DNA from: Corynebacterium urinipleomorphum
GTDB lineage: Bacteria > Actinomycetota > Actinomycetes > Mycobacteriales > Mycobacteriaceae
Reading direction: 5' to 3'
Length of the DNA: 64,000 bases
NCBI RefSeq assembly: GCF_900155535.1
Contig: NZ_LT706963.1
Location: 189,929 to 253,928 of the forward strand
In this document: piece after piece, positions 27,776 through 35,800 of the stretch
Position numbering within the stretch: position 1 is the first letter of the stretch
Layout: each line of letters starts with the position of its first letter
The notes under the pieces: generated by a model
Told to the model about the DNA's origin: nothing
Databases searched by the model: none
What the model saw: only the letters and a program-made list of their open reading frames with translations
Translations under genes and position numbers: made by a program

Positions 27776-29464
27776 ATGGCCGCGAGGTTTCCTACCGATA
27801 TCCGTCAGGCCGCTGTGAAGCGGTTTCGGGACGGTTCTGCTGCCAAAGAGGTCTGCGATTGGGTTGAGCGGCAATGCGGCCGCCGCCCAAGCCCATTGAC
27901 GGTATGCAAATGGAATGACGACATCCGACGAGGCATCGTCATCGCCGAGGTGCCGCAGACTCATCCGCCTGAGACTGTCGCGCGTGCTGTGGCGTTGCGC
28001 ATGTCGTCTGAGTGGACATTGCGCGCTATCGAAGCAGAATGCAGCGTGCGTGCAGGGTCGATTCTCAAATGGGTTGATCGCTTCGGCCCGGATCCTGCTG
28101 ATGCTGCGTCTATGACCTTCGAGCAGGTTTATGAGGCGACAATGGATGCTGTGAGAAAACAGCGCAGAGCAAAACGCGACAAAGAAGCACAATGCTCAAG
28201 TGCTCCCAAGCCGGTTCCGCGTCCGGTGGGGCCTGTCGACGAGTGGATCCCAGGACCGGGCCCTGTGCCGGATAAGGATCATCTTCCCGATGACCCGGAA
28301 GCGTTGAAACGGCTCCTGCGGCAAGAGCTTGACCGCAACGAAGTCAAAAACGCCGTGATCCAAGCCTTGATGGACACCGGGGAGGCCAGCACGGCGGGAA
28401 AAGACCTCGTCCACGACGGTAAAACCGCAGCGGCGGTGCAAGCTGCCGCTGTTAATGCCCTCGTGGACGCTACTGGCATCAGCACCGCCAAAGCATGCAG
28501 GCAGGTCGGGATGCCGGAATCGACCTACTACTACCAGCGCCGACGAGCGGCATCGGCCACACAGCGCGCAGCACGCCGCGAGGAGTTGAAGGTTTTGATC
28601 ACTCAAGCGGTAGAAGAAACCGGTCGCAGCTACGGCTACCGCAGGATCCACCACTGGCTGGCCTGTGCCGGGCACACGGTGTCAGAAAAGATCGTGCGCG
28701 CATGCATGACAGAACTTGGGCTGCACCCGCCGGCAAGAACGTTTTCGAAGTACTCGTCCTACACCGGGGAAACAGCTCACCGGCCGGACAATCTCCTTCT
28801 CGTTACCGCCGACACAGCAGATAGGGCACGCCAGGTCGCTGTATCGGGTTATTTCACCAGCAATGCCGATCGGTTAGGGCTCACCCACGACTTCCACGCT
28901 GACGCCCCGTGGGAAAAGATCGGCACCGACGTGACAGAAATCGCCTGCGCCGACGGCAGGCTCTACGTCTCTGCCGCGATCGACTTCTACGACGGGATGC
29001 CCGTGGCAGTGACGATGTCGGATTCACCCAACCACGATCTTGTCGCCGAGATGATCAGCGTTATCGAAGCACAAAAACCTGCCGGTGCCCGGCCGATTAT
29101 CCATTCCGATCGCGGTGGGTTGTACCGCAGCACGAAATGGGTCGAGATGATCACAGACCCAGCACACGACACAAACGCATGCCCCCAGTGCACCCCAGAC
29201 GGGCGGTGCGCTCAATCTTGGCGGTATATCCCGTCGTTGTCGCGGCGAGGAAACAGCGGGGACAACGCCCGGGTCGAAGGCTTTTTCGGGACGATGAAAC
29301 AAGAACGACTCATCGGCCGGCCCCAAACCAAACAGATGACGAAGGCCGAAATGATCGATTACATTAACGACTACATCGACTTCTACATCCACAAACGGTT
29401 TAAGTCGACACTCGGTGCGGGCTACACGACAATCGCCCAACACCGACAACTACTAAGCGCGTAA
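27776..29464 (+). CDS. IS3-family-like DDE transposase, single fused ORF
   Basis: 562 residues from the ATG at 27776, which has GGGAGGGG before it. The N-terminus has two helix-turn-helix segments (FPTDIRQAAVKRFRDGSAAK; ALRMSSEWTLRAIEAECSV), as in OrfA. A linker leads to an OrfB part with HTH_21 (SYGYRRIHHWLACAGH) and an rve catalytic core: GTDVTEI, HSDRGGLY, NARVEGFFGTMKQE. OrfA and OrfB are joined without the usual frameshift. Between the second Asp and the Glu there are 55 residues rather than about 35, including CPQCTPDGRC, a zinc-knuckle-like insert. The gene looks intact and may be active. Confidence 0.85.
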   Translation: MAARFPTDIRQAAVKRFRDGSAAKEVCDWVERQCGRRPSPLTVCKWNDDIRRGIVIAEVPQTHPPETVARAVALRMSSEWTLRAIEAECSVRAGSILKWVDRFGPDPADAASMTFEQVYEATMDAVRKQRRAKRDKEAQCSSAPKPVPRPVGPVDEWIPGPGPVPDKDHLPDDPEALKRLLRQELDRNEVKNAVIQALMDTGEASTAGKDLVHDGKTAAAVQAAAVNALVDATGISTAKACRQVGMPESTYYYQRRRAASATQRAARREELKVLITQAVEETGRSYGYRRIHHWLACAGHTVSEKIVRACMTELGLHPPARTFSKYSSYTGETAHRPDNLLLVTADTADRARQVAVSGYFTSNADRLGLTHDFHADAPWEKIGTDVTEIACADGRLYVSAAIDFYDGMPVAVTMSDSPNHDLVAEMISVIEAQKPAGARPIIHSDRGGLYRSTKWVEMITDPAHDTNACPQCTPDGRCAQSWRYIPSLSRRGNSGDNARVEGFFGTMKQERLIGRPQTKQMTKAEMIDYINDYIDFYIHKRFKSTLGAGYTTIAQHRQLLSA

Positions 29465-29526
29465 CTACGAGAACAAAATCCTCGGAAACACTCCAACAAA
29501 ACGTCCGCATCCCCTTTCAGGTCTTG

Positions 29527-29548
29527 AGCTGCGTGCTAGTAGCTGCAT
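29527..29548 (-). repeat. outer inverted repeat, right
   Basis: Exact complement of 27694-27715; followed by CAA. The 60 bp inside it (29465-29526) hold the right inner repeat and no gene. Confidence 0.9.
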
Positions 29549-29571
29549 CAAGCTCGGAGTGACAGGGTCGG

Positions 29572-29958
29572 TTACAGCTGCGGCTGAGTCCCCTCGGCGC
29601 GGTCCTGACGGTGCTGGCTCGCCTGGTGTTCCCGTCGCTGCATAGCCGCCCAAGGGTCCACGACGGTCACACCGTGGATGGAGCGGCCCATGATGAACGA
29701 GCCCACGGAGCCGACGATCCAGACACCGAGGATGGCGATGACGGCGCGGATGAAGTCGCCAGCGACAAAGCCCTCCGTAGCCCAGTCAGCCGTGAGCTTG
29801 GCCAGGATGAGCGCTGGGAAGGCGATACACACGAGCGGGCCAATGAGGTTCACCCGGGTCAGTGCGTCCGGGGCGCGGAGCTGGAGGATGAGGGTGGCTA
29901 CCGTCATGAAGACGGCGAGGAACGCGAAAGCGAGAACGATGATCTGCCAGATAGCCAT
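29572..29958 (-). CDS. mrpG: Mrp antiporter subunit MrpG (MnhG/PhaG)
   Basis: A 128-residue membrane subunit with three helices (about 5-25, 38-58, 70-92) and a charged hydrophilic tail (MQRREHQASQHRQDRAEG). Motif LRAPDALTRVNLIGPLVCIAFP is typical of MnhG. The ATG at 29958 overlaps the mrpF stop, which is why the longer frame from 30090 is rejected. It is the last gene of the operon and ends only 24 bp from the IS3-like element. Confidence 0.9.
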   Translation of the reverse strand: MAIWQIIVLAFAFLAVFMTVATLILQLRAPDALTRVNLIGPLVCIAFPALILAKLTADWATEGFVAGDFIRAVIAILGVWIVGSVGSFIMGRSIHGVTVVDPWAAMQRREHQASQHRQDRAEGTQPQL

Positions 29959-30236
29959 TAGCGGCGCCCCCTCGAGATGATGCGGGACATGGACAGGGTC
30001 GGGATCGCGCCGCAGACCAGCGCGGCGAGGATGGCGATCTCGTACCCGATGAACGTGTCGTGGAACAACGTCCAGATGAAGTAGAGGCACACCATGCTGT
30101 AGAAGATGAAGTCTGCCAGCACGGCCCGGGTGAGCTCATCCTTGGTGCGCAGCATGGTCACAAGCCCGATGACCATGCACACGGCGATGATGCCGATGCA
30201 GACGGTGAGGATGGTGTTGAACGTCGATTCAAACAT
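29958..30236 (-). CDS. mrpF: Mrp antiporter subunit MrpF (MnhF)
   Basis: A 92-residue protein with three transmembrane helices; family stretch MLRTKDELTRAVLADFIFYS. MrpF is a small structural subunit of the multi-subunit cation/proton antiporter. It overlaps mrpG by 1 nt and lies 5 nt after mrpE. Confidence 0.9.
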   Translation of the reverse strand: MFESTFNTILTVCIGIIAVCMVIGLVTMLRTKDELTRAVLADFIFYSMVCLYFIWTLFHDTFIGYEIAILAALVCGAIPTLSMSRIISRGRR

Positions 30237-30241
30237 GGCGT

Positions 30242-30772
30242 TTAGTCCCTCTCTTTCGCGGGGCGCTCAGCCCGTTCGGCCGTGGCTCGCCTGGCACTGC
30301 GCTCACGGCGTTTACGTGCGCGTCGCTCGCGGCGGGCGCGGTCGGCGGCGTCGACGGGGTCAGCGGCATCGGGGTCAGTGCGGTCGCGCAGGTCCCTGTA
30401 CGGCTCCCATAGGACCTGAGACGGGTCGAGGGGAGTGTCCTTGACGCGCGGGGCCACGTGCTCCTCCATGTCGGCGAGGCCGGCGACGATGTCCTCCGGG
30501 TTGGAGCCGAACGCGGACTGGACCAGCATGACGCGGGGCTTGCCGGGGATGTTGTCGCGGAATCCCATGGCCAGGGTGGACGGGGTTGCGGTGACGGAGG
30601 TGGAGAACCAGAAGAGCTCCCATTCGCCGTCGATACGCAGCGGGTAGTAGATGACAATCGGTTCGATGCCTGAGTTCGGCCGGAAGGCGGCGAACGCGGT
30701 GGAGAAACCGGCGACGATGATCTCTTTGACTATCCAGAAGAAGTAGCCGATGGCGTGCAGGAATTTCTTCAT
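30242..30772 (-). CDS. mrpE: Mrp antiporter subunit MrpE (MnhE)
   Basis: A 176-residue protein. Hydrophobic N-terminus (FLHAIGYFFWIVKEIIVAGF), then the conserved core PIVIYYPLRIDGEWELFWFS and VTATPSTLAMGF, and a long basic C-terminal tail (RARRERRARKRRERSARRA) beyond the usual length of the family. The tail is probably cytosolic. Its ATG shares a base with the mrpD stop. Confidence 0.9.
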   Translation of the reverse strand: MKKFLHAIGYFFWIVKEIIVAGFSTAFAAFRPNSGIEPIVIYYPLRIDGEWELFWFSTSVTATPSTLAMGFRDNIPGKPRVMLVQSAFGSNPEDIVAGLADMEEHVAPRVKDTPLDPSQVLWEPYRDLRDRTDPDAADPVDAADRARRERRARKRRERSARRATAERAERPAKERD

Positions 30773-32301
30773 TACTGGCCCCCTTGCAGGCTAGCGGTGT
30801 CCGGCACGCCGATCGGGTCGGGGCCGAGGACGGCGGAGGAGTAGGAGGGGACGTCGAGAAGCGCGTCCACGGATTCCGTCGCGGCGCCCCACAGCGGGCC
30901 GGCTGCGAGGAACATGCCGAGCGAGACGAGCATCAAGCTTGCCGACGGCGCCAGCAACCACCAGCGCACCCTTAGGTTCTCCGGGAACCGCTGCATCGGG
31001 GCACCCCAGAACACTTCCTTCCACACCCGGAACATGGCCAACATGGCGCCGAAGGAGGCGATGATGATCGCTGCAATGACCACCCAGGAGCGGGCGTCGC
31101 CACCGCGGGCGGCGGCGAACACGATGGTCAGCTTGCCCCACAGGCCGGAGAAGGGCGGGAAGCCGACGACGGAGAATGCGCCGGCCGCGAAGGTTGCCGC
31201 GGTCCACTTGTCGCGGCTCATCAGGCCCGACAGCTTGCTCAGCGTGCCGGTGCCATAGGTCTCCTCGATGGCGCCGGCGTTGAGCGTGAGCGCACCGATG
31301 GTGATCATGTGGTGCAGCGTGTACATGAGGCCGGCGGCGAGCGCGTACCGCGGGTCGTCCTGCGTGAATGCGAGCATGACCAGGATGAACGGCATGCCGT
31401 TGACCATCTGGTAGCCGAGCACCTGGCGGATGGTCGATTCCGCGAGGCCCGCGTAGGCGCCGACGAGCATGGACACCACCATCACGCCGATGATCAGCCA
31501 ATTCCAGCGCGCGTCCATGTCGAAAATGACGACCCAGATGCGGAACAGCATGTACACCGCGACCTTGGTGTGCAGGCCGGAGAACAGCCCCATCACAGCA
31601 GCGCTTGTCGACGTATACGTGCGCGGCAACCACGTGTGCAGCGGGAACACAGCGGCCTTGGCGCAGATGGCGGCGACCACAATCGCCATGGCCACCGTGA
31701 CTGGTCCGTTGCCGGCCGCCGCGCCCTGGAGCGCGCCGATGTTCACTGCGCCGGTGACGGCGTAGACGTAGCCGACACCCATGACCAGGAAGGTCGATGC
31801 GGCGAGGTTGACCAGGACGAAGAGGCGCGCCGACTGCAGGCGGTGCCGGGTTCCGGTCATGGCGATCAAGCCGTAGGACGGCAGGAGCATGACCTCGATC
31901 ATGACGAAGAAGTTGAACAGGTCCGCCGTGAGCAACGCGCCGGAGACACCCGTGAGCAGCACTAGCGTGAGCGGCGTGTAGTAGCGCGCCTGGGTCTCAC
32001 CCGAGACGATGGCGAACCAGTTGGACACCAGTGCGACCAGCATCGTGGTGATCAGCATGATCGCCGAGAACTGGTCGCCGGCGAACGCGATGCCCGCGCC
32101 ACCCTGGTAGAGGCCGATGACGTGCGCGATCGTGCCGTGCTCGGCGGTGTAGGCGTACAGCCAGATACCGCCCGCGAGGTTGATCGCGGGGATGATCAGC
32201 CCCAGCGCGCTGTTCAGCGCGCGCGAAGGGGACAGTGCCGTTACCGCCGCAACGATGAGCGGCAGGGCGACGAAGACAGGGAGGATAGCGTCGGGAGCCA
32301 T
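30772..32301 (-). CDS. mrpD: Mrp antiporter subunit MrpD (NuoN/NuoM-like)
   Basis: A 509-residue polytopic protein with about 14 helices, homologous to the proton-pumping subunits of complex I. The segments VMIEVMLLPSYGLIAMTGT and FPLHTWLPRTYTSTSAAVMG carry the conserved Glu and Lys/His of the ion path, and KVAVYMLFRIWV follows. It is predicted to be one of the two translocating subunits. It overlaps mrpC and mrpE by single bases. Confidence 0.94.
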   Translation of the reverse strand: MAPDAILPVFVALPLIVAAVTALSPSRALNSALGLIIPAINLAGGIWLYAYTAEHGTIAHVIGLYQGGAGIAFAGDQFSAIMLITTMLVALVSNWFAIVSGETQARYYTPLTLVLLTGVSGALLTADLFNFFVMIEVMLLPSYGLIAMTGTRHRLQSARLFVLVNLAASTFLVMGVGYVYAVTGAVNIGALQGAAAGNGPVTVAMAIVVAAICAKAAVFPLHTWLPRTYTSTSAAVMGLFSGLHTKVAVYMLFRIWVVIFDMDARWNWLIIGVMVVSMLVGAYAGLAESTIRQVLGYQMVNGMPFILVMLAFTQDDPRYALAAGLMYTLHHMITIGALTLNAGAIEETYGTGTLSKLSGLMSRDKWTAATFAAGAFSVVGFPPFSGLWGKLTIVFAAARGGDARSWVVIAAIIIASFGAMLAMFRVWKEVFWGAPMQRFPENLRVRWWLLAPSASLMLVSLGMFLAAGPLWGAATESVDALLDVPSYSSAVLGPDPIGVPDTASLQGGQ

Positions 32302-32690
32302 TAGCCGCGCACCCCCTTGTGGGCTTTGCGGCCGGCGGTGGTGAGCGGGTCCGGGCCTAGCTTGGCGGCTTGCTCAGCATCGAGGATGTTGTCGATGGTG
32401 TCGTCATCGCGGCCGAGCGCCGCGAGCAGTAGCAGGATCGTCGTGGTGGCCATCGCGATCACGATGGCGGTGAGCACGAAGGCCTGCGGCAGTGGATCCG
32501 CCATGTCTTCCAGCGGGGTCTGCGACGGGAATGCTTCCCCGCGCCAGGCGCCGTTGCCCGACGCGAGAAGAGTCAGGTTGCTGGCGTGGCCCAGCAGCGA
32601 CATCCCCAGGACGATGCGCACCATGCCGCGCTGCATGATCAGGTACACCGCCCCAGCGATGAGGATGCCGATGGTGGCTGCGTAGATCAT
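32301..32690 (-). CDS. mrpC: Mrp antiporter subunit MrpC (NuoK-like)
   Basis: A 129-residue protein with three helices: MIYAATIGILIAGAVYLIMQ, the NuoK-type GMVRIVLGMSLLGHASNLTL, and ALPQAF-like DPLPQAFVLTAIVIAMATT. The C-terminus is hydrophilic. It overlaps mrpA by 4 nt (ATGA). Confidence 0.93.
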   Translation of the reverse strand: MIYAATIGILIAGAVYLIMQRGMVRIVLGMSLLGHASNLTLLASGNGAWRGEAFPSQTPLEDMADPLPQAFVLTAIVIAMATTTILLLLAALGRDDDTIDNILDAEQAAKLGPDPLTTAGRKAHKGVRG

Positions 32691-35680
32691 TGTGCGCCTC
32701 CGTTCTTCACCGAAGTAGCCGAAGAGTCATTGCTGAGTGTGCTGTCAGGTGTGCTCCCGCGCGAGGGCTTTCCGCGGGCACCGGAGATGACTGCACGCGC
32801 CAGATCCACCGGCTCGGACGCCGGATTGATCGGTTGTGGGCGCGGGTCCACCCCATACTCGCCGGTCGGGCCCACAGGAACATTCGGCAGCGGGTTCTCC
32901 GCACCGCGGTGGTAATCCAACTGCTCGCGGTCCGCACCGGGGCGCAGGTAGCCCCCCATGCCGTTGATAGCCATGGTGAGCATGCCCAGAACAGCGAGGT
33001 AAATACCGCCGTCGAAGATGAGCGACGTGGTCAGGTGCTCGCCGGCGATCTCGCCGTGGATGGCGTAGAGGAAGCCGCCCTCGATGAACCCGAGGAAGCC
33101 TGCGGAGATGGCCACGATGATGCCGATGCCGGTCAGGTAGATCGGGGTCTTCTCGCCCACAGCGTTCGCGTCGGAGCCCTGCGAGAGGTAGCTGAGCACG
33201 AACGCGGTAGCCAGGACCAGAGCGGCGATGAAGCCGCCGCCAGGTGCGGTGTGGCCGCGGAAGAAGATGAGGACGGACAGCACGATGAGCACCGGGACGA
33301 TCAACTTGGTCACCTTGCGCAGCGGCAGGGTGTTCAGGCGCGATTGGCCGAACGGTGCCGGGCGGGTGCCCTCCTGGAAGTCGTGGCGCGGCACCGAAGC
33401 GGTGACAGCGGCGATGACCACAGCGGCCATACCCAGCACGGAGAGCTCGCCGAGGGTATCGAAGCCACGGAACTCCACGATGATCACCGCCACGATATTG
33501 TCCGCGCCGGTGGCCAGACCGCCCTCCTCGAGATACCACATGGCCAGGTCGGAGCGTTCGCGGCGGCCCGTCAGGGCGTAGACACCTGCGAAGGCGACGA
33601 TGCCGGCGATGACCGCGAAGACAGCGGAGAGCACCTTGCGCCGCTGGGACACGTCCGGGAAGAGGCGCGGCTGGTAGCGCAGCACCATCATGATCACCAC
33701 GACAGTCAGCGCTTCCACGGTGAACTGCGTCAGAGCCACGTCCGGTGCGCCGAGCAGCAGCATCTGCAGGCTCACGCCCACGCCGACGGTGCCCAGCAGC
33801 ACAGCCGCGGTCATGCGCTTCGAGGTTGCCACCATGCCGATCACAGACACCGCGATGACGGCCAGCGGGATCAGGTCCCAGTAGTTGGTCGGGCCCTCGG
33901 TGCGCGGGGCGGGCATGACGCCGTCGACGCCGGTGGTGAGCAGGATCGTCGACAGGCCCAACAGCACCAGAACGCCGATCAGCCACTTGAGGTGGCGCGA
34001 CGGGTTGTAGGTGTCCGCCATCGCGCCAGCACCGCGGCCGATGCGTGTGGAACCGTCCACGATCATCCGCAGAATCTCGTTGCCGGTGTAGGGGAGAAGT
34101 TCCTTGTTCTCCAGCGCCGCGTAGACCGGCTTGCGCACGAAGATGAAGGCGATGCCTGCCACCAAGACCAGGGCAGACACGATGAACGGCCACGTCACGC
34201 CGTGCCAGAGGGCCAGGTGCGACTCGAAGGAGTTGTCCCCGGTGATGGAGTGGACGGCGCGGGAGACGGGGGCGTCGACAAGCGGGAGCGCGAAGACGAC
34301 CGGGACGGACATGAGGCCGGGGATCGCTGCCGGTAGCCACAGCGAGACCGGCGCTTCGTGGACGTCGCTCATGTCGCGCTCGCCGTCGATGAATGCGCCG
34401 AAGACGATCTTCGCCGAGTAGACAAATGTCAGGAATGCCGCGATACCAGCGAGAATGAGCAGGACAGCGCCGTACTGCGTGGAGTGGAACGCCTCCAGAA
34501 TGGATTCCTTGGACACGAAGCCGAACAGCGGCGGAACTGCCGCCATGGACGCAGCCGCGACGACGACCGACGCGAACGTGAACGGCATCTTGTCGTAGAT
34601 GCGGCCCAGGCGGCGGATGTCGCGGGTGCCTGTCTGGTGGTCGATAACGCCGATGAGCATGAACAACGACGACTTGAACAGAGCGTGCGCGAGCGTGTGC
34701 ACAAGGGCCGCGGCATAGGCAGCCGGGGTGCCCACACCGATCGCCGCGACGATCCAGCCCAGGTGGGAGACCGTCGAGTACGCGGTGAGGTGCTTCAAGT
34801 CGGTCTTAGTGATGGCGAACAGCGCCGACATCAGCGCCGTGCCCAGGCCGAACGTGACCAGGATAAGGTTCCACGTGGGGTTCGCGCCGAAGATCGTGGA
34901 GAAGCGCAGCAGCAGGTACACACCGGCCTTGACCACGGCCGCGGCGTGCAGGAACGCGGACACTGGCGTGGCGGCGGCCATTGCCTCGGGCAGCCAGAAG
35001 TGGAACGGGAACTGCGCGGCTTTGGTGAAGCCGGAGAACGCCAGCAGCACAGCGACGGTAGTGGTCAGCTGCGGGTTGTCCACCCACACGTCGGAGGACA
35101 GGATTCCGTCGAGCTGCGTGGTGCCCGTGTTCACCGCCGCGATCGCCAGCGACGCCAGCAGTGTCAGGCCGCCGAAGAACGTGAGCGCGAGCGTGCGGAA
35201 CGAGCCCGCCTCGCCAGACGAGCCCGAGCGAGCAATGAGCAGGAACGACGCGATGGACACGAGCTCCCAGCCGATGAAGAGCACCACGACGTCGCTCGCC
35301 GTCACCAGCAACAGCACCGATAGCGAGAACGCCGTCATGATGGTGTAGAAGCTCGTGTTGCCGTCGTTTTCATGCAGGTACGCGGCGGAATACAGCATCA
35401 CCACGCCGCCGATGACCAGCGCGAGCAAGACGAAGAACAGGCTCAGCCCGTCCGCGCGCATTCCGAGCTCGACGACGCTGCCCGGCCCGAGCAGATCGTT
35501 CGCCCATGTGATTGAGAACGCTGGCACCGCACCGTCCCGCGCCGCGTTGGCCAGGATGACGGCCGCGGCGAGATACACCGGCCCGATCACCCACCCCGCC
35601 CGGCGGTCGACTGCGCGCACCAACACGGGGGATAGCACCACAGTCGCGGCGACTAGCCCGAAGACCAAGAGAAGAGCCAT
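32687..35680 (-). CDS. mrpA: Mrp antiporter subunit MrpA fused with MrpB
   Basis: About 997 residues from the ATG at 35680 (MALLLVFGLVAATVVL); the in-frame ATG 51 nt upstream adds an odd non-hydrophobic leader. The first 500 residues are the NuoL-like pump (VLFIGWELVSIASFLLI, QFPFHFWLPEAMAAATPVSA, YLLLRFSTIF), followed by MrpA-specific helices and a C-terminal MnhB domain (VTKLIVPVLIVLSVLIFFRG, TAPGGGFIAALVLATAF). No separate mrpB exists in the operon. Together MrpA-G exchange Na+ or other cations for protons and protect at high pH and salt. Confidence 0.94.
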   Translation of the reverse strand: MALLLVFGLVAATVVLSPVLVRAVDRRAGWVIGPVYLAAAVILANAARDGAVPAFSITWANDLLGPGSVVELGMRADGLSLFFVLLALVIGGVVMLYSAAYLHENDGNTSFYTIMTAFSLSVLLLVTASDVVVLFIGWELVSIASFLLIARSGSSGEAGSFRTLALTFFGGLTLLASLAIAAVNTGTTQLDGILSSDVWVDNPQLTTTVAVLLAFSGFTKAAQFPFHFWLPEAMAAATPVSAFLHAAAVVKAGVYLLLRFSTIFGANPTWNLILVTFGLGTALMSALFAITKTDLKHLTAYSTVSHLGWIVAAIGVGTPAAYAAALVHTLAHALFKSSLFMLIGVIDHQTGTRDIRRLGRIYDKMPFTFASVVVAAASMAAVPPLFGFVSKESILEAFHSTQYGAVLLILAGIAAFLTFVYSAKIVFGAFIDGERDMSDVHEAPVSLWLPAAIPGLMSVPVVFALPLVDAPVSRAVHSITGDNSFESHLALWHGVTWPFIVSALVLVAGIAFIFVRKPVYAALENKELLPYTGNEILRMIVDGSTRIGRGAGAMADTYNPSRHLKWLIGVLVLLGLSTILLTTGVDGVMPAPRTEGPTNYWDLIPLAVIAVSVIGMVATSKRMTAAVLLGTVGVGVSLQMLLLGAPDVALTQFTVEALTVVVIMMVLRYQPRLFPDVSQRRKVLSAVFAVIAGIVAFAGVYALTGRRERSDLAMWYLEEGGLATGADNIVAVIIVEFRGFDTLGELSVLGMAAVVIAAVTASVPRHDFQEGTRPAPFGQSRLNTLPLRKVTKLIVPVLIVLSVLIFFRGHTAPGGGFIAALVLATAFVLSYLSQGSDANAVGEKTPIYLTGIGIIVAISAGFLGFIEGGFLYAIHGEIAGEHLTTSLIFDGGIYLAVLGMLTMAINGMGGYLRPGADREQLDYHRGAENPLPNVPVGPTGEYGVDPRPQPINPASEPVDLARAVISGARGKPSRGSTPDSTLSNDSSATSVKNGGAQ

Positions 35681-35787
35681 ATGTGCTCCAGCCTGTGTAG
35701 TGGTTGGCAAACACGTTAAGGGTAACAGCAAATCCGCATTGAGCTCGGCCTGCGGTGTGTCTCATCCACAACATGCGCCACACTCAT

Positions 35788-35793
35788 TACATT
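35788..35793 (+). promoter_or_regulatory. -10 box of leaderless promoter
   Basis: TACATT lies 7 nt before the ATG at 35801. This supports that ATG rather than the TTG 9 nt upstream. The same spacer also holds the divergent mrpA promoter. Confidence 0.55.
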
Positions 35794-35800
35794 GCACGGT

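Larger units (their letters stand above)
27694..29548 (+). mobile_element. IS3-like insertion element with nested inverted repeats
   Basis: About 1.86 kb, bounded by a perfect 22-bp inverted repeat (27694-27715 and 29527-29548) with CAA flanking both sides, which could be a 3-bp target duplication. Inside it a second imperfect inverted repeat shares GCGGAC and TTGGAGTGTT (27734-27755 and 29487-29508). One uninterrupted transposase gene fills it. Either the outer repeats are the true ends, or an element ending at the inner repeats jumped into the loop of an existing palindrome. The element separates katA from the mrp operon. Confidence 0.75.

Noticed and set aside
32690-34336. 548-codon forward frame over mrpA
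   Set aside because: Antisense shadow rich in His, Asp and Gln; mrpA is clear on the other strand.
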